DNA of 9,439 bases. Origin: an uncultured Pseudomonadota bacterium. Its GTDB lineage: Bacteria > Myxococcota > UBA796. Shown here piece by piece: positions 1 to 4,932 of the stretch (positions within the stretch are counted from its first letter, which is position 1; every line of letters starts with the position of its first letter). The notes under the pieces were generated by a model. It searched no databases. It saw nothing but the letters and a program-made list of their open reading frames with translations, and was not told the origin of the DNA. The DNA lies in NCBI GenBank assembly GCA_913040875.1, contig CAJWHX010000104.1:1-9439 (forward strand). Direction: 5' to 3'. Position numbers and translations under genes: made by a program.

Positions 1-247
1 CTATATTCGGGTGCCTTACTGTATTCCAAATATTTATTTCATTTAAAAAATCTTTTACAGATATTTTATTTTTTAATTTTAACTTTTTGATTACAATTTT
101 TGTTCCTCTCCATAAACAATCAAAGATTTCTGAAGTCGCACCAGATGCAAAAGGTTCTAAATCAATTTTTAGTTCATCATAATTTACATACCAATGTTGT
201 TCCTGCGATTTTTTAATAATTTTATTAATTTCATGATTAACATTCAT
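1..247 (-). CDS. Eukaryotic-type protein kinase, N-terminal fragment (TKL/MAPKKK-like)
   Basis: Seen: an open frame on the minus strand from ATG at 247-245 to the window edge, 82 residues, no stop; an in-frame ATG at 262-260 is an alternative start. Residues 33-42 (FASGATSEIF) look like a degenerate glycine loop that keeps one of the three usual glycines. They are followed by WRGTKIVIKK, where K54 sits in the VAIK position, and by FLNEINIW with E70 as the probable alpha-C glutamate, then RHPNI at 78-82. That is kinase subdomains I to IV in the right order and spacing; the catalytic and activation loops lie beyond the edge. Known: the 'WRGT.VAIKKL ... FLNEI ... RHPNI' pattern is typical of tyrosine-kinase-like and MAPKKK kinases of protists, amoebae and large DNA viruses. 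Base composition is strongly AT-rich (roughly a quarter G+C), unlike everything to the right. Inference: foreign DNA, either an assembly chimera or a true insertion. The ATP-binding lobe call is fairly safe; activity and source organism are unknown. Confidence 0.72.
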   Translation of the reverse strand, partial: MNVNHEINKIIKKSQEQHWYVNYDELKIDLEPFASGATSEIFDCLWRGTKIVIKKLKLKNKISVKDFLNEINIWNTVRHPNI

Positions 248-261
248 TATATAGAAATACA

Positions 262-290
262 TTATTTTGTTAAGTAAATGCACCACTGAT
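262..290. other. Abrupt composition seam between AT-rich DNA and the bacterial operon
   Basis: Left of about 275 the sequence is AT-rich and encodes the kinase fragment on the minus strand. From about 280 it has the balanced composition of the rest of the window and reads in frame into the cysteine desulfurase. The desulfurase frame is closed by TAA at 271-273, so the intact gene cannot extend to the left. No terminal inverted repeats, target-site duplication, tRNA end or integrase is visible here. The exact breakpoint cannot be fixed from this sequence alone. Confidence 0.6.
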
Positions 291-666
291 TGATACATGG
301 GGGTATGTCATCAACTCTTTGCGTCCAATGAGCCATGATGCCCAGCATGAGTTGGAGGAAGCGTTAACAGCTGGAACATCAGCAAGAATCGTTGGGGCTG
401 GAGCTCCCAGATTGCCGAACACCACATTGGCACTATTTGACGTTCCTGGCGATATGATTGTCATGGCACTCGACATGGTGGGTATTGCAGCCTCTACAGG
501 ATCTGCATGTTCTTCTGCTTCCTCAAAGGACTCGTTTGTGTTAGAGGCAATGGGGATGAGTGGAAAACCGGTTCGATTCTCTTGGGGGCATGGAACCGAT
601 TTGGAAGCTGCTATTCCCAGAATCATAGAAACCATTCAAAATTTGGAGCAAACATGCGTGTGGTAG
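274..666 (+). CDS. Cysteine desulfurase (NifS/IscS/YrvO type), C-terminal fragment, 5' end missing
   Basis: A PLP-dependent enzyme that takes sulfur from L-cysteine as a persulfide and hands it to thiolation or Fe-S partners. Seen: from about 331 the frame gives a clear C-terminal domain: LPNTTLALF, then the persulfide loop ASTGSACSS with the active-site cysteine, then the KPVRFSWGHGTD segment typical of the family's last strand and helix. Family members run about 380-400 residues; only about 115-130 are present, so the PLP-binding lysine and cofactor domain are missing. The frame is open from 274 but TAA at 271-273 closes it. A TTG at 319 could be read as a start, but it has no ribosome site and lies inside the domain, so I treat the gene as truncated at the composition seam. 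It ends inside mnmA, overlapping it by 13 bases, which implies translational coupling and a sulfur-donor role for MnmA. Whether the break is biological or an assembly artefact is not decidable here. Confidence 0.85.
   Translation, partial: VNAPLIDTWGYVINSLRPMSHDAQHELEEALTAGTSARIVGAGAPRLPNTTLALFDVPGDMIVMALDMVGIAASTGSACSSASSKDSFVLEAMGMSGKPVRFSWGHGTDLEAAIPRIIETIQNLEQTCVW
645..648 (+). promoter_or_regulatory. Ribosome binding site that sets the mnmA start
   Basis: GGAG lies five bases before ATG 654 and inside the end of the desulfurase gene. The same GGAG-like site with 5-nt spacing precedes der, mutL, miaA and the lipoprotein gene. This supports ATG 654 over an upstream extension in the same frame that starts at 507 and would lie inside the desulfurase coding sequence. 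Confidence 0.75.
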
Positions 667-1736
667 CCGCCATGAGTGGAGGTGTTGATTCATCTGTGAC
701 AGCAGCATTGCTGCTCGAGCAAGGCTATGAGGTCATTGGAGTGCATATGAAACTTCATGATACTCCGGAAGTCGGTCTTGAAGATGGTGAAACCAAAACC
801 TGCTGTGGACTGGACGATGTAAACGATTGTAGACGCGTTGCAGAGAGATTGGGAATACCATTCTATGTTATGGATCTGCGTCAGGCATTTAAAAAGGCTG
901 TGCAAGACGATTTTGTCAACAACTATGTAAAGGGGTGGACTCCCAACCCGTGCATCCAGTGCAATGGTGTGTTGAAGTTTCAAGTTCTACTCCAAAGAGC
1001 ACGCGCATTGGGAGCCGAGTATTTGGCGACGGGTCATTATGCCCAAATTACGGATGACAATTGTTTACAGATGGCGATCGATCAAAAGAAGGACCAGTCA
1101 TATTTTCTCTTTCCGATAAAGCCAAAGGTACTCGATAAGATTCTATTCCCATTGGGCGGAATGACGAAAAGTGAAGTTCGAGAGCACGCCAAGCGACTTG
1201 GATTGGTTACCGCATCGAAACCGGAAAGCCAAGATATCTGTTTTCTTCCGAATGGCAATCACGGTCAGTTTGTCGAGGACAATGTCGAGGGTAAAGAGGG
1301 AGCCGGTGAAATTGTCGATACAAGTGGTAAAGTCGTCGGACATCATGAGGGGTACTGGAAGTATACCATCGGACAGCGGCGTGGCATTGGGGTGGCTATG
1401 GGGAAGCCTGTCTATGTTGTCGATATCGATTCCGATACCAGACGTGTTGTCATTGGAGACAGTGATCGACTGTTGACCACCGGATTGGTTGCTGGAAACA
1501 TGAATTGGTTTAGAGAGCCACAGGTTGAAGAACCATTGCTGGCACGAATTCGCCATCGAGGCGCATTGTACACCTGTCAAGTTGAACCTGCCGAAAAATC
1601 AGGCGAATGGGTCGTGCGGTTTGATTGTCAAGCAAAGGCTGTAGCCCCGGGGCAAGCCGTGGTGATTTACAGTGGATGGGGAAAAGTGGACGAGCGTGTG
1701 GTCATAGGTGGTGGCTGGATCCGTCGGCGGTTTTAG
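654..1736 (+). CDS. mnmA: tRNA-specific 2-thiouridylase MnmA
   Basis: Makes 2-thiouridine at the wobble U34 of Lys, Glu and Gln tRNAs: it adenylates the base with ATP and replaces oxygen with sulfur relayed from a cysteine desulfurase. 360 residues, close to the usual length (368 in E. coli). Seen: PP-loop SGGVDSS at 8-14; GWTPNPCIQCN at 94-104 with C100 and the probable catalytic C103; LATGHYAQ at 124-131; KDQSYFLF at 146-153; ESQDICFLP at 191-199 with the second catalytic cysteine C196; YTIGQRRGIGV at 237-247 entering the C-terminal beta-barrel region. The CxxC pair (C100, C103) plus C196 provides three cysteines. E. coli has Asp in place of the first, and Fe-S cluster binding has been proposed for such enzymes, so this one may carry a cluster (inference). 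C50, C51 and C59 add a further cysteine group near the N-terminus. The start overlaps the desulfurase stop, and the stop is immediately followed by the rnc ATG. Confidence 0.96.
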   Translation: MRVVAAMSGGVDSSVTAALLLEQGYEVIGVHMKLHDTPEVGLEDGETKTCCGLDDVNDCRRVAERLGIPFYVMDLRQAFKKAVQDDFVNNYVKGWTPNPCIQCNGVLKFQVLLQRARALGAEYLATGHYAQITDDNCLQMAIDQKKDQSYFLFPIKPKVLDKILFPLGGMTKSEVREHAKRLGLVTASKPESQDICFLPNGNHGQFVEDNVEGKEGAGEIVDTSGKVVGHHEGYWKYTIGQRRGIGVAMGKPVYVVDIDSDTRRVVIGDSDRLLTTGLVAGNMNWFREPQVEEPLLARIRHRGALYTCQVEPAEKSGEWVVRFDCQAKAVAPGQAVVIYSGWGKVDERVVIGGGWIRRRF

Positions 1737-2414
1737 ATGCAACTGTTTTTTGATGCTGAGAACCCAGTGTATTTAGAAGCGTTGACTCACAGTTCCTATG
1801 TGAAGGAAAACCCCAAAGTAGGTCGACACAATGAAGTGCTTGAGTTTATTGGAGATGCTGTGTTGCAGCTCTGCATCACCAATTTATTGGTTGAGTTGTA
1901 TCCGAATCATCGAGAAGGAGACTTGACTCGGATGCGTCATCAGCTGGTGGATACCAAAACACTGGCTGAGATCGCTCGATCGTTGGATTTGGGGGAGCAG
2001 ATCCGCCTAGGTTTGGGTGAAGAGAGAGATGGTGGTCGTGATAAAGACAGGATACTCGCAAATACAGTAGAGGCATTGCTGGGATCTACGTATCGTTTAG
2101 AGGGGCTAGATATGTGTCAGCAAGTGGTACAACATCACTTTTCCGAGAAGGCAAAACAAGTTCGAGATGCAGTACCTCCAAAACAGCGTTTGATGGAATG
2201 GTGCCAGCGAAAATACAAAAAAACTCCGGAATATCGAGTGGTCGACACGGCAGGACCAGCACATCAGCGTGTGTTTTCAATCGGTGTGTGGGTGAATGAT
2301 TCTCAGTTGGCAATCGGCAGTGGGACCAGTAAGAAGGAAGCCACGATTGCTGCGGCTGTGGCAGCAGTGAAACGATTGTGCCAAGAGGGTGCGATGTCAT
2401 CCGATTTGGGTTAG
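1737..2414 (+). CDS. rnc: Ribonuclease III
   Basis: Double-strand-specific endoribonuclease that releases pre-16S and pre-23S rRNA and trims some mRNAs; acts as a cytoplasmic homodimer. 225 residues against 226 in E. coli. Seen: signature HNEVLEFIGDAV at 31-42 giving metal or catalytic residues E33, E36 and D40; REGDLTRMR at 59-67 with E60; ILANTVEALLG at 106-116 with E112. A C-terminal dsRNA-binding domain spans about 148-215, with the GPAH loop, F180 and the GSGTSKKEA motif at 194-202. Odd: the residue three before E112 is Asn (N109, codon AAT), where E. coli has metal-binding Asp114. Asn may occur naturally at this site in other bacterial homologues, so activity is not ruled out. The ATG directly follows the mnmA stop with no good ribosome site, so it is probably translated by coupling. 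Adjacency to era is the classic rnc-era arrangement. Confidence 0.95.
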   Translation: MQLFFDAENPVYLEALTHSSYVKENPKVGRHNEVLEFIGDAVLQLCITNLLVELYPNHREGDLTRMRHQLVDTKTLAEIARSLDLGEQIRLGLGEERDGGRDKDRILANTVEALLGSTYRLEGLDMCQQVVQHHFSEKAKQVRDAVPPKQRLMEWCQRKYKKTPEYRVVDTAGPAHQRVFSIGVWVNDSQLAIGSGTSKKEATIAAAVAAVKRLCQEGAMSSDLG

Positions 2415-2458
2415 GTTGCGGGTTACTTCAATAGAAACAGTCCATCCAGAGTTTGTAT

Positions 2459-3415
2459 ATGTCAGAAGAATCTCCTCAGCCTGAAAATAACCCTACGTCT
2501 ACAGAACCATCGCACTCTGGCTTTGTAGGGTTGTTTGGTTTGCCAAATGCGGGAAAGAGTACCTTAATGAATGGTGCTTTGCAGGTTAAACTGTCTATCG
2601 TTTCGAATAAGCCTCAGACGACGCGCAATCGAATATTGGGTATCCTCAATGTCCCCAATCTCCAAGTAGCATTGTTGGACACACCAGGGATCCACAGAGC
2701 GCGCGGACGAATGCATAGTACTATGGTTCAAGCCGCAAAAGACACCATTGGAGAGGTTGATGCAGCGTGCTGGGTTGTAGATGCATCATGGCTGGTCAAA
2801 AAGGATAAAGTGATGCCTGCCGAACAGATTTTCTCGAAAGGCATCAAGTATATGGCCAACTTATTGGAGAAGGAGCCAAAGTTGGTAGTGGTACTCAACA
2901 AGATTGATCTTTTTCCCAAACAGCTGCTACTTCCGCTGATGGCACTGTTTCAAGAGAGACTCCCGCAGGCTCACTTGGTCCCCATCTCCGCAAAGACTAA
3001 AGATGGTTTGGAGGCGTTGTTTGAGGTGTTTAAACAGGTGCTTCCAGAGGGAGAGCCGTTGTATCCAGATGATATGTTGACAGATCAAACAGAAAGATTC
3101 CTAGTTGCTGAGCGAATTCGAGAGAAGGTATTTTTACTGACAAATCAAGAGGTTCCATACAGTGTAGCCGTCGAGGTTCAAGGCTTTAAAGAAACCGGTA
3201 AACGGACTGAAATATACGCTAGAATCTGGGTGGAAAAGGAATCTCAAAAGGGCATTATCATTGGTAAACGCGGCGCAAAAATTAAAATGATTGGTACCCA
3301 AGCCCGTCAGGACTTGCAAGAACTATTGGGGCGCAAGATTCATCTAGACTTAATTGTTTCAGTTCGAGACAATTGGTCGACGGATCCGCGTCGGCTGAGA
3401 GAATTGGGTTTCTAA
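2459..3415 (+). CDS. era: GTPase Era (30S ribosome assembly)
   Basis: Binds the 3' end of 16S rRNA and checks late 30S assembly, coupling it to growth. 318 residues from ATG 2459, against 301 in E. coli; the excess is a disordered, acidic and polar N-terminal stretch of about 20 residues plus a slightly longer segment between G3 and G4. Seen: G1 GLPNAGKS at 27-34, SNKPQTTRNR at 49-58 (G2 and switch I), DTPG at 74-77 (G3), NKID at 147-150 (G4), SAKT at 177-180 (G5). The C-terminal KH domain has EVPYSVAVEV at 231-240 and IIIGKRGAKIK at 266-276 with the GxxG loop GKRG. A TTG two codons upstream (2453) is in frame, but AGAG at 2448-2451 is badly spaced for it, so ATG is preferred. Even for the ATG the ribosome site is weak (7-nt spacer), unlike neighbouring genes. 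It lies 44 bases after rnc. Confidence 0.96.
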   Translation: MSEESPQPENNPTSTEPSHSGFVGLFGLPNAGKSTLMNGALQVKLSIVSNKPQTTRNRILGILNVPNLQVALLDTPGIHRARGRMHSTMVQAAKDTIGEVDAACWVVDASWLVKKDKVMPAEQIFSKGIKYMANLLEKEPKLVVVLNKIDLFPKQLLLPLMALFQERLPQAHLVPISAKTKDGLEALFEVFKQVLPEGEPLYPDDMLTDQTERFLVAERIREKVFLLTNQEVPYSVAVEVQGFKETGKRTEIYARIWVEKESQKGIIIGKRGAKIKMIGTQARQDLQELLGRKIHLDLIVSVRDNWSTDPRRLRELGF

Positions 3416-3423
3416 TTGTAAAA

Positions 3424-3440
3424 CGGACATATTATGTCCG
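3424..3440. repeat. Perfect 7-bp hairpin between era and der
   Basis: CGGACAT, a 3-base ATT loop, then ATGTCCG: a perfect inverted repeat nine bases after the era stop. No T-run follows it on the + strand, so it is not a standard intrinsic terminator for the operon. On the minus strand a short T-run does follow, but no minus-strand gene ends here. It could be an mRNA stabiliser or processing hairpin (RNase III is encoded two genes upstream) or a protein-binding palindrome. Function is unassigned. Confidence 0.6.
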
Positions 3441-3484
3441 ACTGGCTGAATTTGAAGTCTAAAATCATGTATTAAGAGGTTGTT

Positions 3485-4912
3485 ATGATTCCCGTAGTTG
3501 CTATTGTTGGACGTCCAAATGTTGGTAAGTCCACCCTGTTCAATCGATTTATTGGCTATCGAAAAGCCATTGTTGATGATCGTCCTGGTGTGACGCGTGA
3601 CAGAAATTATGGTGAAGGGAGCTTCTTAGGACAGAAGTTTTTGTTCATTGATACAGGTGGATTTGAGCCAGAACCAGATTCAGATCTCTTTTCTGAGATG
3701 CGTAGGCAGGCACTCGTAGCCCTAGAAGAAGCGGACATATTTTTGTTTGTTGTCGACCGCCAGACCGGATTGACTCCTGCAGATACATTGACCGTTCAGA
3801 TACTTCGAAAGGCATTACCAGAATACGCTCAAAAGAGACTTGTTTTGGTTGTGAATAAGTGTGATGGTGGACGCCATGATTTGGAAGCGGTGGAGTTTTA
3901 CAGTTTGGGTTGTGGTGATCCGCTGACCGTTTCGGCCGAACATGGACGTGGAATGTATGAACTGTGGGAAGTTGTCAATGAACTCGTTCCCGAGGAGATG
4001 CGTCAAAGTTGGGCGGACGAAGAGTCTGAGTCAGAAGAGGATTCCGATTCGGAGCTGTCGACTGATGAGAGTGGGGATGGAGATTCAGAACGTACGGTAG
4101 ACGAAATACGGATTGCCATTTTGGGACGTCCGAACATCGGGAAGTCAACGCTCGTCAATCGAATGCTCGGTGAAGAACGACATGTTGTTTGTGATATGCC
4201 GGGTACCACAATGGACTCTATTGATTCCGTAGTGACCGTAGATGGTCAGAAGTATCGTTTTGTCGACACTGCTGGTATTCGTCGTCGAGCCAAGATTGAT
4301 GAGCGGTTGGAAGCCATCGCTGTTGGTCATGCCATTCGGACTATTGAGCGCTGTCACCTGTGTATTTTGATGATTGATGGTGTAGAGGGAGTCAGTAAAC
4401 AGGATGCCAGACTGGGTGCCTTGATTGCCGATAGAGGGCGTGCCTGCATTATTCTGATCAACAAATGGGACAAAGTAAAGAATATGGAGGAGAGGAACTC
4501 TGCCGTTGTCGATGATGAAGTAGAGATGAGTTTACCTCACATGTCATGGGCTGAAGTGATTTATACGTCTGCACTCACAGGAAAAGGATGTCACCGAATT
4601 ATTCCACTCATCAAAGAGGCCTACAAGAACTTTGACCGTCGCATTTCAACGAGTAAACTAAATAAAATCTTTGAACAGATCGTAGCCGCAAATCCACCAC
4701 CCCAAAAGCACCACCATCGTGTGCGGTTAAACTACATCACGCAAGCCAGAGTTCGTCCACCAACATTTGTCATCTGGGCAAACTCTCCGGATGCCATCCC
4801 AGATTCTTACAAACGGTATATTGAAAATCGTTTTCGTGAACAGTTCAAGTTCGGCGGTGCACCGCTTCGAATCAACTTCCGCCAAAAACGAAAGCAATGG
4901 GAAGACTTATAA
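3485..4912 (+). CDS. der: GTPase Der/EngA (50S ribosome assembly, double G domain)
   Basis: Essential GTPase with two tandem G domains, required for late 50S subunit maturation. 475 residues against 490 in E. coli. Seen, domain 1: GRPNVGKS at 9-16, RPGVTRDR at 33-40, DTGG at 56-59, NKCD at 124-127, SAEHG at 150-154. Domain 2: GRPNIGKS at 214-221, MPGTTMDS at 238-245, DTAGIRRR at 261-268, NKWD at 326-329, TSAL at 361-364. A C-terminal KH-like domain covers about 385-470 and ends FRQKRK. The linker between the G domains (about 178-207) is almost entirely Asp, Glu and Ser with a single basic residue; acidic linkers are usual in this family but this one is pronounced. AAGAGG five bases before the ATG fixes the start. 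Preceded by a 69-base gap containing a hairpin, so der may be partly independent of era in expression. Followed 20 bases later by mutL. Confidence 0.97.
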   Translation: MIPVVAIVGRPNVGKSTLFNRFIGYRKAIVDDRPGVTRDRNYGEGSFLGQKFLFIDTGGFEPEPDSDLFSEMRRQALVALEEADIFLFVVDRQTGLTPADTLTVQILRKALPEYAQKRLVLVVNKCDGGRHDLEAVEFYSLGCGDPLTVSAEHGRGMYELWEVVNELVPEEMRQSWADEESESEEDSDSELSTDESGDGDSERTVDEIRIAILGRPNIGKSTLVNRMLGEERHVVCDMPGTTMDSIDSVVTVDGQKYRFVDTAGIRRRAKIDERLEAIAVGHAIRTIERCHLCILMIDGVEGVSKQDARLGALIADRGRACIILINKWDKVKNMEERNSAVVDDEVEMSLPHMSWAEVIYTSALTGKGCHRIIPLIKEAYKNFDRRISTSKLNKIFEQIVAANPPPQKHHHRVRLNYITQARVRPPTFVIWANSPDAIPDSYKRYIENRFREQFKFGGAPLRINFRQKRKQWEDL

Positions 4913-4932
4913 GCCGAATCCATGGAGATTGA

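Noticed and set aside
319..321. TTG at 319 as a genuine start of a short desulfurase-like protein
   Set aside because: No ribosome site, and the desulfurase fold cannot work without the missing PLP domain; truncation at the seam explains it better.
507..653. N-terminal extension of MnmA by 49 residues from an upstream start
   Set aside because: It lies in an alternate frame of the desulfurase coding region and the added residues do not resemble MnmA. ATG 654 has GGAG at the right spacing, and the protein from there begins with the normal PP-loop region.
1143..1580. Long open frame antisense to mnmA (145 residues)
   Set aside because: A shadow of mnmA: no recognisable domain, no ribosome site, and the sense frame is a fully conserved gene.
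2453..2455. TTG start for era
   Set aside because: The in-frame ATG two codons later is more likely, and the weak AGAG is only one base from the TTG.
3424..3440. Era-der hairpin as a rho-independent terminator of the operon
   Set aside because: No T-run follows on the + strand and der has its own good ribosome site on the same strand, so I list it only as a hairpin of unknown role.
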